DNA from: Lentimicrobiaceae bacterium
GTDB lineage: Bacteria; Bacteroidota; Bacteroidia; Bacteroidales; Lentimicrobiaceae
Assembly: GCA_020636745.1 (NCBI GenBank)
Contig: JACJXH010000001.1
Location: 372,001 to 436,000, forward strand
Direction of reading: 5' to 3'
Length of the DNA: 64,000 nt
Shown: one piece after another, positions 41,897-51,149 of the stretch
How positions within the stretch are numbered: the stretch's first letter is position 1
How the letters are laid out: the number at the start of each line of letters is the position of its first letter
Translations under genes and position numbers: made by a program
Notes under the pieces: generated by a model
The model's input: only the letters and a program-made list of their open reading frames with translations
Databases searched by the model: none
What the model was told of the DNA's origin: nothing

Positions 41897-42239
41897 ACAA
41901 GTTCAGGTGATTAACCAGTAAGTGTGATTGGTGAATTCGAACAATGAATCAGGTAAGCTTTCCAGATTAACAAATTTAAAAATAAATTTGACCGTTTTCA
42001 AGAATGGCTTCAGTTTGAACATATTCTAAATAAGATGGGCAGAAGTTAATTGTCGTTTAAGACCATTATAAAAATAATGAAAATGCCTCTATTGACCCAA
42101 CTGTGAAAGCTAATTTGAAACATGACTAATTGTTATTTTCTTATCAGCAATCTGGTTAAACCTGTGTATGGCAAGAGTTTTTTGAGTGGAACTTCTTTAC
42201 ATTTGTGCACTGTTTAACTATTATAAAACTTGTTTAACA
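41897..42239. other. Divergent intergenic region
   Basis: 343 bp between the cytochrome operon (minus) and the M13 peptidase (plus). It holds the promoter candidate at 41971-42002 and, on the plus strand, a -7-like TACATTTG at 42198-42205 with no good -33 partner. No open frame of note. Confidence 0.5.
41971..42002 (-). promoter_or_regulatory. Candidate promoter of the electron-transfer operon
   Basis: On the minus strand CTTG (42002-41999), 20-bp spacer and TAAATTTG (41978-41971). This fits the Bacteroidota consensus with one mismatch in the -33 element. The first gene starts 75 bp downstream. Confidence 0.5.
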
Positions 42240-44312
42240 ATGAACATGAATTACGCTAAACTTAAAAGGGTGATGCAGGCTACAGCTGGAAGTGCTGTTT
42301 TACTGCTAGCTGCATCGGGCTGCTCACCTAAAAACACCGCTAAAACCGAAGTTATGCCTGCCATTGATGCTGCCAACATGGATACCACTGTAAATCCGGG
42401 CGACAATTTCTATCTTTATGCCAACGGATCGTGGTTAAAAAATCATCCTATCCCTGACGAATACAGCAGATACAGCGCCTTTGAAGCACTGGGAGAGGAA
42501 AATTACAAACAACTTCAGACTTTGATGGAGGAAGCGGCTGCTGATAAAAATGCAGTAGCTGGTAGTGTCAAACAAAAAATCCGTGATTTCTATAACACAG
42601 GTCTGGATACTGTAAAAATAGAGCAGGAAGGGCTTACTCCGGTAAAAGCAGAACTGGATCGGATATCTGCTATTGCCACAATTGATGAGGTTAAAAATCT
42701 GATTGCAACAAACCATCTTACAGGTGCTTATCCGCTTTTCTATTTCTTTGGCTCGTCTGATGAAAAGAACAGCAATATGGTTATTGCCCAGCTTTATCAG
42801 GGCGGCCTGGGCTTGCCTGATCGTGATTATTATCTGAACAATGATCAGCGCTCGGCTGATATCCGCAACGAGTATGTGAAGCATATTGCCAGAATGTTTG
42901 GCTTTTTAGGTTATAACGAAGCAGAAGCCAGCCTTTGTGCAACAAATGTTATGCAACTTGAAACGGAGCTTGCCAAAATTTCTTTAACACGCAAGGAGCT
43001 TCGCAATCCGGTGGCTAATTATAACAAAACGAATCTGGAAGGTTTGCAAAAAATCGCTCCCGCGATGAACTGGGCTTCTTATTTCAATACCTTAGGTCTT
43101 GATAAAAATACCGAAGTAAATGTGGGACAGGTCAGTTTCTTTTCCGGAATCAGCTCCTTACTGAACAAAATTCCAGTTGATCAATGGAAAAACTATCTTA
43201 CCTGGAATCTGATAAACGATGCAGCATCTTATTTATCATCCGATTTCAATCAAGAGCATTTTGCTTTTTATGGCACCATGCTGTCTGGTACAACCAAGCA
43301 AAAGCCCCGCTGGAAAAGAGTGCTTAATGAAACAAGCGGATCATTGGGCGAAGCAGTTGGCCAGCTTTACGTTGAAAAGTATTTTCCGGCTCAGGCCAAA
43401 CAACGTATGATTGAACTGGTAAATAACCTGAAAGCAGCCCTGCATGAGCGTATTCTCAATCTGGCCTGGATGACCGACGCTACGAAAAATGAAGCGATTG
43501 CAAAACTTGATAAGATCAATGTTAAGGTTGGATATCCTGATAAATGGATTGACTACAGTTCGTTGGTGATTGGAACTGATTCCTATTATGAAAACATGAA
43601 GAATGCAAGGGCTTTTTCAGTCAAACGCGAATTGGATAAAATAGGAAAACCAGTTGATCGGACTGAATGGGGTATGACTCCTCAGACAATTAACGCCTAT
43701 TATAGCCCCAATATGAATGAGATAGTATTTCCGGCTGCTATTCTGCAACCGCCGTTTTTCTATCTTGATGCCGACGATGCTGTAAATTATGGAGCTATTG
43801 GTGTCGTTATCGGACACGAAATGACACACGGATTTGATGACCAGGGACGTCAGTACGACAAAGAAGGTAATCTGCATGACTGGTGGACACCGGAAGATGC
43901 AGTGAACTTTGAAAAGCAAACACAGGCTTTGGTTGCCCATTATAACAACTATACGTTGCTCGATTCTCTCCATGTTGATGGCAGCCTTACCTTAGGTGAG
44001 AATATTGCTGATTTGGGAGGGGTAAACATAGCTTACACTGCTTTGCTTAAAGCGATGACAGGTAAAGATATGAATGCAACGATTGATGGATTTACTTCTT
44101 CTCAGCGCTTTTTCCTCTCTTATGCCCAGGTTTGGCGGAACAATATCCGCGATAAAGAGCTTATGCGCAGATTGCAGGAAGATGTCCACTCACCGGGAGA
44201 AGCCCGCGTAAATGGTATCGTTTACAATATCCCTGCATTTTACCAGGCTTTTGATATTAAACCCAGTGGTAAAAGGTATATTGTTGAGGATAAGGTAATT
44301 AAAATCTGGTAG
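42240..44312 (+). CDS. M13-family metalloendopeptidase (PepO/neprilysin-like) lipoprotein
   Basis: Zinc endopeptidase of 690 residues from ATG 42240 (the frame extends 18 codons further, but without family sequence). A lipoprotein signal ends in LAASGC, so it is anchored to a membrane outside the cytoplasm. M13 signs: NPGDNFYLYANGSWL near the N-terminus, NAYYSPNMNEIVFPAAILQPPFF (shortened here: NAYYSPNMNEIVFPA), the zinc motif GHEMTHGFDDQG, ENIADLGG with the third ligand Glu, and the RVNG end motif. Such enzymes cut short peptides. Divergent from the cytochrome operon and ended by a terminator. Confidence 0.95.
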   Translation: MNMNYAKLKRVMQATAGSAVLLLAASGCSPKNTAKTEVMPAIDAANMDTTVNPGDNFYLYANGSWLKNHPIPDEYSRYSAFEALGEENYKQLQTLMEEAAADKNAVAGSVKQKIRDFYNTGLDTVKIEQEGLTPVKAELDRISAIATIDEVKNLIATNHLTGAYPLFYFFGSSDEKNSNMVIAQLYQGGLGLPDRDYYLNNDQRSADIRNEYVKHIARMFGFLGYNEAEASLCATNVMQLETELAKISLTRKELRNPVANYNKTNLEGLQKIAPAMNWASYFNTLGLDKNTEVNVGQVSFFSGISSLLNKIPVDQWKNYLTWNLINDAASYLSSDFNQEHFAFYGTMLSGTTKQKPRWKRVLNETSGSLGEAVGQLYVEKYFPAQAKQRMIELVNNLKAALHERILNLAWMTDATKNEAIAKLDKINVKVGYPDKWIDYSSLVIGTDSYYENMKNARAFSVKRELDKIGKPVDRTEWGMTPQTINAYYSPNMNEIVFPAAILQPPFFYLDADDAVNYGAIGVVIGHEMTHGFDDQGRQYDKEGNLHDWWTPEDAVNFEKQTQALVAHYNNYTLLDSLHVDGSLTLGENIADLGGVNIAYTALLKAMTGKDMNATIDGFTSSQRFFLSYAQVWRNNIRDKELMRRLQEDVHSPGEARVNGIVYNIPAFYQAFDIKPSGKRYIVEDKVIKIW

Positions 44313-44339
44313 CCGATTGTTCTATTAGGCAATAATGCT

Positions 44340-44410
44340 GAAGGTTTGAGCTGTCTTGTGCAATATTATTAATTTAATAATGGCCCAATTGCTCAAACCT
44401 TCGCTTTTTT
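44340..44410 (+). terminator. Terminator after the M13 peptidase gene
   Basis: Stem GAAGGTTTGAGC (44340-44351) with GCTCAAACCTTC (44391-44402), a 39-nt A/T-rich loop, then GC and six T. Confidence 0.8.
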
Positions 44411-44525
44411 ATGTTCTAAAATAAGCGCAATTTAAACTGGTGTATAATGCTTTATTTACGGGGAATAAATGAGCTTGCATGGCCGGTAGTTAAGGTTAAG
44501 CAAGCAAAAGATGTGTGACTATGAG

Positions 44526-45365
44526 TTAAACTTTCTTATTCAATCTTATCCCATTTTCTTCGATGGTAATCAATCTTTGTTTGAAAAGGCCTCCAATGGC
44601 TTTTTTAAAAGTCTTTTTGCTTACGCTGAACAGCAGATAAATTTCTTCTGCCGGACTTTTATCATTTACCCCCATAAAGCCTTTATTTTGCTCAAGCATT
44701 CCAAGTATTTTTGCTGAGAATTCATCTACTTTTTCAAAACCCGGTTTCTGCAGGTCAAGGTCAATTTTTCCATCTTCGCGCACTTTAATCACATAACCCT
44801 TCATACGCTGGCCGCGCTCCAACTCTTGAAAAACGCTGCTTTCATAAATCAGACCTTCATATTGATGATTGATAATGGCTTTGTAACCCAAATCTGATTT
44901 TGCCCAAATCAGCAGGTCAACTTCTTCGCCTGGAGTAAAATCGGCAGGTTCAGTGTCAAAAAAACGCTCAAGTCTGGCCGAACCTGCAATTCTGCCGGTT
45001 TGCGAATCAGCATAAATATACACGATGTAAAACCTGTCCTGAATCATTTTGGCCTTTTGTTCGCGATAGGGTACCAATAAATCTTTGTCAAGGCCCCAAT
45101 CCATAAAGGCTCCCACATCGTTTACAGCTTTTGCCCTTAGCAGGGCAAATTCGCCTACCTGAGCATAGGGTTTCATGGTAGTAGCTATCAGTCTGTCTTC
45201 TGAATCAAAGTAAATAAATACATCAAGACTGTCTGATGGCGTTGTACCCTCAGGAACCCATTTCATCGGGAGTAAAATTTCACCAAGTTGTTCGCCATCA
45301 AGATATACACCAAAGTCAACTATTTTGGTTATGTTCAGTGTGTTGTATTTTCCGGGAATGGCCAT
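44526..45365 (-). CDS. cvfB: CvfB-type S1-domain RNA-binding protein
   Basis: Cytoplasmic RNA-binding protein of 279 residues from ATG 45365 (the frame reaches 25 codons further, but the family starts here). It has repeated S1 OB-folds: ITKIVDFGVYLDG at the start, GAFMDWGLDKDLLVPYREQ in the middle, then YEGLIYESSVF and RMKGYVIKVREDGKIDLDLQ. The C-terminal winged helix reads EEIYLLFSVSKKTFKKAIGGLFKQRLI. This matches the CvfB/YitL family, a virulence-gene regulator in Staphylococcus. Its role here is not known. No operon partner is close. Confidence 0.9.
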   Translation of the reverse strand: MAIPGKYNTLNITKIVDFGVYLDGEQLGEILLPMKWVPEGTTPSDSLDVFIYFDSEDRLIATTMKPYAQVGEFALLRAKAVNDVGAFMDWGLDKDLLVPYREQKAKMIQDRFYIVYIYADSQTGRIAGSARLERFFDTEPADFTPGEEVDLLIWAKSDLGYKAIINHQYEGLIYESSVFQELERGQRMKGYVIKVREDGKIDLDLQKPGFEKVDEFSAKILGMLEQNKGFMGVNDKSPAEEIYLLFSVSKKTFKKAIGGLFKQRLITIEENGIRLNKKV

Positions 45366-45629
45366 AAAAGTGTTGATAAGTAGAAACGTTTGGATGTGTC
45401 TGTGACAAATAAAAGATTCTTTTGAATGCCAGGTATACAATAAAATTGATTGAATTAAGCAGAGAATGTAATCTGTTCAGGCTTCATTCCTGATGTCAGT
45501 TTAATTTATTCCTGAGTTTTTTTTGTAAAAAAAAAGTGCAACTAAATTGTGAACTGAGCCGGTTTTTTAATTGCCAATGATTCTTTTACAGCTTGTGCAA
45601 AAGTACAACTAATTGTCTTACTGTTTCTC

Positions 45630-46511
45630 TCAGAAGGTGATATATATGCCTCCCTGGAATTCTGTCTTGCTGTATGATTGCTTTGGTGGCTTTATATTTT
45701 CAATAATTGTGTTTTCTGCAGTCCAGGTTGCAGTGGTTTGTGTGAAGTTGACTGAACGCTTTGCAATTAGATGACTGGCCTTGATTACCATGCCAGCTTC
45801 CATCCTGTCGGAACTGAAAATCTTAAAACATATTTCGGCTTCTGTGTTAAAAAAAAGAGCCGGGCTGTATTTTGTGGTGTAGTTTATTTCACGCATCAGG
45901 TTGCCATCAGTCTTTTTTTGAAGGATAAGTTCATTGAACGGAATAAATCCGCATATGCCAGCATTTAACTTGAGTGCTGATTGTAAATATTTGTTTCTGA
46001 ATGAAATATATGGGCCTGAGGCCAGGCATATGTCGAAGATAGTGCGTTGTCTGAAGTTGGAGTTTAAGTCGGCTGTATATCCTGTGTCACGAATCTGGTG
46101 AAAGCGGTTAAATTCCTCTAAATACTGTGGATAAACAGAGAGGGAGTTATTTATTCCCCAGCTTATGAATGAATTTATACTGTCGAGCTGTATCCGTGTG
46201 CCGAAATCCAGCTGATTAGGAGCAAGATTGCTGAGCATTACGGCTGTCACGTCAAATTCCAGGCGCGGGTTAGGAGCCAATCTGAATTGAAGTGAGATAA
46301 AACCATAATCAGGGCCTTTTTCTGCCTGGTACAGATAATTCAAAAAATCAGGATGCGCTGTATTGTGCATGCTGTCTCTTTGAATAATCCGGCCTCCGAA
46401 CTGAAGTCCAAACCAAAACTTCTCAACAGGGACAACTGTACCGGCAAAAATTGCTGAGTTAGTCCAAATAATAAGCAAAAGGGTGGTAAGCTGCCGATAA
46501 ATTCCTGACAT
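45630..46511 (-). CDS. Hypothetical outer-membrane/exported protein
   Basis: Exported protein of 293 residues with a signal peptide (MSGIYRQLTTLLLIIWTNSAIFA). The mature part alternates hydrophobic and polar residues in strand-like stretches (FWFGLQFGGRII, FISLQFRLAPNPRLEFDVTA) and ends GGIYITF with C-terminal Phe, like small outer-membrane barrels. No known family is recognised. It lies 3 bp downstream of the next exported protein gene, so 47784-45630 are probably one operon of three envelope proteins. Confidence 0.68.
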   Translation of the reverse strand: MSGIYRQLTTLLLIIWTNSAIFAGTVVPVEKFWFGLQFGGRIIQRDSMHNTAHPDFLNYLYQAEKGPDYGFISLQFRLAPNPRLEFDVTAVMLSNLAPNQLDFGTRIQLDSINSFISWGINNSLSVYPQYLEEFNRFHQIRDTGYTADLNSNFRQRTIFDICLASGPYISFRNKYLQSALKLNAGICGFIPFNELILQKKTDGNLMREINYTTKYSPALFFNTEAEICFKIFSSDRMEAGMVIKASHLIAKRSVNFTQTTATWTAENTIIENIKPPKQSYSKTEFQGGIYITF

Positions 46512-46514
46512 AAA

Positions 46515-47150
46515 CTAGCGGTTTAATATGGTAATAACCTTTGTTGTATCGCTAAGTATCCTGTTGTCTGATAGTTTGGCAGAAATGATAAATGCAGCCC
46601 GGCTGTTTTCAACCGGGACGGTCAGATATAAGCCGAAAGATTCTACTCCGCTGTCGTAATAATTTTTGCCTTGCGTTTGGTTGCAAAGCGCAGGCAGGGG
46701 GATATAAAGGTTACTTCCCGTGGAGGAGTTATTGGTCAGCTTGGCTACAAAAAGTTCAGTTACATCGCTTTGCGCTGAATATTGTGCATTGAGCGCATAT
46801 AAACTGGTTATTTTAAGCGAAGAGAGGTGTTGAATTGCACGAAGTGGATAAGAACAGTCGCAGCTCATGGCGGTGGCATTGCTGAACCCGGTATTTGTCG
46901 AAAAGAAGCTCTGAGCCAGATGGTAATATCCGGCCGAATCAAACAAAGCCACTTCAAAAGCTACAGCTTCGGGCTTCATAGAGTCGCTTTGCGTTATGAC
47001 GGCCCAATCTCCCGAATTGTCGATATTGGTAATGTCAATTTTGTTAAAGCTAAAAGGAATTGAGCTCTCATCGCATTCGCAACAGCCGGGAATCAGGCGC
47101 AGGATATTGGCTACAAAAAGTATGAGCAGCGTTTTTGAGAGGGTTTTCAT
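46515..47150 (-). CDS. Hypothetical lipoprotein
   Basis: From ATG 47150 a 211-residue exported protein (the frame runs 19 codons further without a signal). The signal MKTLSKTLLILFVANILRLIPG is followed by CCECDES; the first Cys of this trio probably carries the lipid, although Pro at -2 is unusual. The rest is beta-rich with MSCDCSYPLRAI and ALCNQTQGKNYYDSG. No family is recognised. Middle gene of a three-gene envelope operon (37 bp after the barrel gene and 3 bp before the next). Confidence 0.65.
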   Translation of the reverse strand: MKTLSKTLLILFVANILRLIPGCCECDESSIPFSFNKIDITNIDNSGDWAVITQSDSMKPEAVAFEVALFDSAGYYHLAQSFFSTNTGFSNATAMSCDCSYPLRAIQHLSSLKITSLYALNAQYSAQSDVTELFVAKLTNNSSTGSNLYIPLPALCNQTQGKNYYDSGVESFGLYLTVPVENSRAAFIISAKLSDNRILSDTTKVITILNR

Positions 47151-47187
47151 TTTTTTGGCAGAAACATTTTTTGAATCAGAGCTAAAT

Positions 47188-47784
47188 TTAAAATGAGAAT
47201 CCAACACAAAAATTCATTCCCGATTCTATCAGATGCTGATGATATCTTTCAGGGCTGAAGGCTGGCATTGAATGTACTTTAGCAAATGGATTTACTTCAA
47301 ATATCAGCCGGTGCATTTTTATTTTTGCGCCTATACCCAACTCTATTCCTAAACCTGATTGTGCATCAGTCCCCGAATTTAAACTGTTTAATTCCAAATC
47401 TATGATTGGCCCCCCTTTTAGAAAAAGAAATTTTAAAAAGTCTACTTTAACTTCCATAGGGATAGACATCAACTGGATTTCTTCTGTCCGGGATTGAATT
47501 TCAATGCCAGGGAAAAATTCAGGTGTAACTTTAATGGAATGCTTTGAATAGATCAAGCCGGTTGAAAACCACAGTTTTGAGGTGAGTTTTTCGTTAAATT
47601 GAAGCCCTGAATGCCATGAGCCTTCATTGTCATAAGAGGCGCCTCCTGCCAAATGAGCAAAATAAACAAGGCTGTTTTCAGAGAACCCTCCGGTAATGCA
47701 AATCTCTCTTTGCTGCGCCGAAACGCTTAAAGTACAGAGGAATGGCAATATAAGGAGATATAGCTTTTTTCCTTTTCTGAGCAT
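47188..47784 (-). CDS. Small outer-membrane beta-barrel protein
   Basis: From ATG 47784 a 198-residue exported protein; the longer frame adds a part that reaches into radA and has no signal. Signal MLRKGKKLYLLILPFLCTLSVSAQ. The body has barrel-type strands such as SGLQFNEKLTSKLWFSTGLIY, then SIPMEVKVDFLKFLFLKGG and LGIELGIGAKIKM, and ends VGFSF. The layout is like PorT-family or OmpA-like eight-stranded barrels. First of the three-gene envelope operon; it starts 49 bp downstream of radA on the same strand. (First strand quoted in part.). Confidence 0.68.
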   Translation of the reverse strand: MLRKGKKLYLLILPFLCTLSVSAQQREICITGGFSENSLVYFAHLAGGASYDNEGSWHSGLQFNEKLTSKLWFSTGLIYSKHSIKVTPEFFPGIEIQSRTEEIQLMSIPMEVKVDFLKFLFLKGGPIIDLELNSLNSGTDAQSGLGIELGIGAKIKMHRLIFEVNPFAKVHSMPAFSPERYHQHLIESGMNFCVGFSF

Positions 47785-47833
47785 TGGAGATTGTATTATT
47801 GTTTGATGAAAACTGATGGTAAAAATAGCTACA

Positions 47834-49198
47834 TCAGGCGAATAAGTATTTGAAAATATCTTCAATTTTACCAACAGCTATAACTTTGATTGATTTTGCA
47901 GTGCTTTTAGCTGCGGTCATGTTTAATCTGGAGATGACGATATTTTCAAAGCCGAGTTTTTCGGCTTCCGAAACCCTTTGTTCAACACGTGTAACTGGTC
48001 TGATTTCGCCTGAAAGCCCTACCTCTGCTGCAAAGCATGTTTTTGAGCTGATAGGGATGTCAATATTTGATGATAAAACAGCGCTCACAACAGCAAGGTC
48101 AGTTGCTGGGTCATCAACCCTGATGCCCCCGGCTATATTCAGAAAAACATCTTTAACACCCAGTTTAAATCCACTTCTTTTTTCAAGTACGGCTAGAAGC
48201 ATGTTTAACCGGCGGGTTTCAAATCCTGTACAGGAGCGTTGTGGAGTTCCATATGCTGCTGAGCTGACAAGGGCTTGTGTCTCTATCAGCATAGGTCGCA
48301 AACCTTCAATGGTCGCGGCAACTGCAGTTCCGCTCACAGGTTCCTGGTGTTGTGTTATCAGTATTTCTGAAGGATTGGATACTTCGCGAAGACCTCCACT
48401 TTGCATTTCATAAATTCCTAATTCAGAAGTGCTTCCAAATCTGTTTTTCACGGAGCGCAGTATTCTGTAGCCATAGTTTCTGTCACCTTCAAACTGCAGA
48501 ACGGTATCAACCATGTGTTCCAGTAGTTTAGGGCCTGCCAGGGTTCCTTCCTTGGTGATGTGTCCGATTAAAAAAACTGGAATATTTACCGTTTTGGCAA
48601 GTCGTTGCAACTCAGCGGCTGTTTCGCGAATTTGAGAAATACTGCCTGCCGAAGCTTCTATGTTGTCGCTGGTCAGCGTTTGTATGGAGTCAATGATCAC
48701 AATACCCGGATTGAGTTTGGCAATGTGACCAAGTATTTCAGTGGTCAGAGTTTCAGTAAGGACATAACACTCATTCTGGCCCAATCCAAGCCTTTCGGCC
48801 CGCATTCTGATTTGCTGCTCACTTTCTTCGCCTGAAACATACAATACCTTCAGATGCTGGATGGTAAGGGCTACCTGGAGCATCAGCGTCGACTTTCCGA
48901 TTCCCGGTTCGCCTCCTACAAGGACTACAGAGCCTGGTACCAATCCGCCTCCAAGCACCCGGTTAAGCTCGTTATTGCCTGTGTCAATGCGGTTTTCGCT
49001 GCTCAGTTCAATGTCTGTGATGAGCGTTGGAAATGCCTGTTTGCGAGGAGCTAAAATTTGAGGTATTCCTGTTTCTGAACGTTGAATAACTTCTTCAACA
49101 TAAGTATTCCATTCACCGCACGAGGGGCATTTACCAATCCATTTTGGTGATTGCGCTCCACAATTCCTGCAAAAGAACGCTGTTTTGGTTTTAGCCAT
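47834..49198 (-). CDS. radA: DNA repair protein RadA
   Basis: RecA-like helicase for branch migration in recombinational repair, 454 residues. N-terminal zinc finger C-x2-C...C-x2-C (CRNCGAQSPKWIGKCPSCG), Walker A GGEPGIGKS (about 95-103), the RadA-specific KNRFGS motif, and a C-terminal Lon-like domain (GEIRPVTRVEQRVSEAEKLG). Start ATG 49198. It is 83 bp downstream of the heptose adenylyltransferase gene in the pan operon direction. Confidence 0.96.
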   Translation of the reverse strand: MAKTKTAFFCRNCGAQSPKWIGKCPSCGEWNTYVEEVIQRSETGIPQILAPRKQAFPTLITDIELSSENRIDTGNNELNRVLGGGLVPGSVVLVGGEPGIGKSTLMLQVALTIQHLKVLYVSGEESEQQIRMRAERLGLGQNECYVLTETLTTEILGHIAKLNPGIVIIDSIQTLTSDNIEASAGSISQIRETAAELQRLAKTVNIPVFLIGHITKEGTLAGPKLLEHMVDTVLQFEGDRNYGYRILRSVKNRFGSTSELGIYEMQSGGLREVSNPSEILITQHQEPVSGTAVAATIEGLRPMLIETQALVSSAAYGTPQRSCTGFETRRLNMLLAVLEKRSGFKLGVKDVFLNIAGGIRVDDPATDLAVVSAVLSSNIDIPISSKTCFAAEVGLSGEIRPVTRVEQRVSEAEKLGFENIVISRLNMTAAKSTAKSIKVIAVGKIEDIFKYLFA

Positions 49199-49281
49199 AT
49201 GATTGGATTCAGGTGTTCAGAATTTATTTATGATTGGCTTGATGCAATTAGTTTTATATCTCTTGTAAAGCGTGAGTTGTG

Positions 49282-49773
49282 TTAAAATGCCCGTATTCTC
49301 TTTTCAATCATGCTGGTTGAATAGCCGGGCAAATATTCAAGTGTCACCACCTGCCCCCCTTTAGCGGTTACAATGTCGTATCCGACTATATCTTCGGGTT
49401 TGTAATCGGCACCTTTAACCAGGATGTCAGGTTGTACTTTACGGATGAGTTCGTATGGAGTGTCTTCGTCAAACAATACAACGGCAGAAACGAAACTCAT
49501 GGCAGCCAGTACCATGGCTCTGGCATATTCATCGTTAATAGGTCGGGTTGGCCCTTTTAGCCGGTTAACAGAAGCATCGGTGTTCAGTCCTATAACCAGC
49601 ACATGACCAAGATCGGCAGCTTTGGCTAAATAATCAATATGTCCGCGATGAATAATATCAAAGCAACCGTTGGTAAAAACGATTTTCTGTTGCTGAAATC
49701 TCCAGTAGGCGAGCAGTCTGTCAAGTTCCTGTTGATTGGGTATTTTCCTGAGCAGTGATTCCGTTATGTTCAT
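49282..49773 (-). CDS. rfaE2: D-glycero-beta-D-manno-heptose 1-phosphate adenylyltransferase (RfaE2/HldC)
   Basis: Makes ADP-heptose for the lipopolysaccharide core. From ATG 49773 it has 163 residues, the normal size of the free-standing nucleotidyltransferase domain. Visible signs: KIVFTNGCFDIIHRGHIDYL with the HxGH-type motif, VIGLNTDASVNRLKGPTRPI, and GYSTSMIEKR (the ISSTxxI position). The start lies 53 bp inside the upstream flippase-like gene, in another frame. The kinase half (rfaE1/hldA) is not here. Confidence 0.93.
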   Translation of the reverse strand: MNITESLLRKIPNQQELDRLLAYWRFQQQKIVFTNGCFDIIHRGHIDYLAKAADLGHVLVIGLNTDASVNRLKGPTRPINDEYARAMVLAAMSFVSAVVLFDEDTPYELIRKVQPDILVKGADYKPEDIVGYDIVTAKGGQVVTLEYLPGYSTSMIEKRIRAF

Positions 49774-50779
49774 GAGCGTTTTTATTGTAAACAGGTAGTA
49801 AAAGTAATGAAAAAACGCCAGCAAGAAGAATCATAATTGTTTGCGAAGCCCATATCAGCCATCCGAGGGCATAGCCGGTAGTATTGGCAATTGCATAAAT
49901 AAACAGGGTTTCTGCCACAATGGCCGGATAGATTCCAATACCTCCCTGGACCACCATTATACCAATAGAGCCAAATATCAATACTGCAAGACCGGCATCC
50001 AGCCCTAATTGTGAAGTTTCACTTAAACTGAAAAATACAACATAGGCCATCAAAAGGTACATGATCCAGATAAAAATGGTATGAGCAATAAACTGAAAAG
50101 GTTTTTTTATGCGGGTAAGAGATTTGATGCCTTCAAGCAGGCCATGTAGAAGATTGTATATTTTTTTATAGAATGCAGTGTGCCTGTATTTTCGGTTAAT
50201 AAAAATAATGAGTGCTGTTCCTGCAATTGTCATCCCGATAATCAGCAGAATAAAAGTACTGTCCATATCAGCACTGAAGTTGAATTTTTGCTGCAATGGC
50301 CCGTAAACTTTTTCACTCAGATAAATATGAAGTTTATCAGATTGGGTTACAATCAGCATAAAAAACAATAGCAAAAAAGTGAGCATATCAAAAGCTCTTT
50401 CGGTGATAACTGTACCGAACGACTTGTTAAAAGGGATTTTTTCGTAGCGGGTGAGAATGCCGCAACGGCTTACTTCACCTAATCTTGGAAGGGCTAAATT
50501 TGCCAGATATCCGATGAGCACTGCCATAAAAACATTAGTTGTTTTAGGTTTGTAGCCCATGGGTTCCATCAGTATTTTCCATCGCATCGAGCGGCTCAAA
50601 TGGCTGAGCAGGCCCAAAACAATAGCCACAGCAATCCAGCCATAGTTGGCAATCTTTAATGATTGAAAAATCTGGTGCTTTTGGTCTGTTGTAAGGTTGC
50701 GCATAAACAACCAGATGAAGAAAATGCCAATTCCCAGAAAAAAGCCGGTTCTGAGGATGGTGCCAATGTTTTTTTTCAA
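49721..50779 (-). CDS. LPG-synthase-like/flippase transmembrane protein (UPF0104)
   Basis: Inner-membrane protein of 352 residues with about eight helices, of the lysylphosphatidylglycerol synthase TM-region (AglD2/UPF0104) family. Visible signs: RSMRWKILMEPMGY near residues 64-77, the LPRLGEVSRCGIL motif (about 98-110), and TERAFDMLTFLL. No amino-acyl transferase domain follows, so a flippase-like or unknown role is likely. It lies 6 bp after panD and its last 53 bp overlap rfaE2. Start ATG 50779. Confidence 0.85.
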   Translation of the reverse strand: MKKNIGTILRTGFFLGIGIFFIWLFMRNLTTDQKHQIFQSLKIANYGWIAVAIVLGLLSHLSRSMRWKILMEPMGYKPKTTNVFMAVLIGYLANLALPRLGEVSRCGILTRYEKIPFNKSFGTVITERAFDMLTFLLLFFMLIVTQSDKLHIYLSEKVYGPLQQKFNFSADMDSTFILLIIGMTIAGTALIIFINRKYRHTAFYKKIYNLLHGLLEGIKSLTRIKKPFQFIAHTIFIWIMYLLMAYVVFFSLSETSQLGLDAGLAVLIFGSIGIMVVQGGIGIYPAIVAETLFIYAIANTTGYALGWLIWASQTIMILLAGVFSLLLLPVYNKNAHEHNGITAQENTQSTGT

Positions 50780-50785
50780 TGTATG

Positions 50786-51133
50786 CTATACAAGTTTGTT
50801 ATGGCTGTCAGGAAATACAATAGACGGTTTAAAGGTGCGGGCTTCTGCGGGTGTCATTTGGGCATAAGCTGCTATGATAACCAAATCTCCGGCTTCTGCC
50901 TTGCGGGCAGCTGCTCCGTTGAGTGTAATCATTCCGCTGCCGCGTTCTGCTTTTATAACATAGGTTTCGAGGCGCTCGCCATTGTTGATGTTAAGTACCT
51001 GAACCTTTTCGAACTCAATAAGATTGGCTGCGTCCATAAGGTCTTCATCAATTCCGATGCTTCCAATATAATGCAAGTTGGATTCGGTGACAGTTGCCCT
51101 GTGGATTTTTGATTTTAATAGTTCTATTGTCAT
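50786..51133 (-). CDS. panD: Aspartate 1-decarboxylase
   Basis: Pyruvoyl enzyme that makes beta-alanine for pantothenate and coenzyme A. 115 residues, the normal size. The self-cleavage site is Gly-Ser in HYIGSIGID (Ser 25), and the family motifs SKIHRATVTESNL, LINNGERLETYVI-like (INNGERLETYVI) and MITLNGAAARKAEAGD are present. It lies 16 bp downstream of panC, which uses its product. Confidence 0.96.
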   Translation of the reverse strand: MTIELLKSKIHRATVTESNLHYIGSIGIDEDLMDAANLIEFEKVQVLNINNGERLETYVIKAERGSGMITLNGAAARKAEAGDLVIIAAYAQMTPAEARTFKPSIVFPDSHNKLV

Positions 51134-51149
51134 GATGCTGCAAAGATAC

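Noticed and set aside
47850..48413. Plus-strand frame of 187 codons inside radA
   Set aside because: Antisense shadow of the conserved Lon-like domain of RadA.
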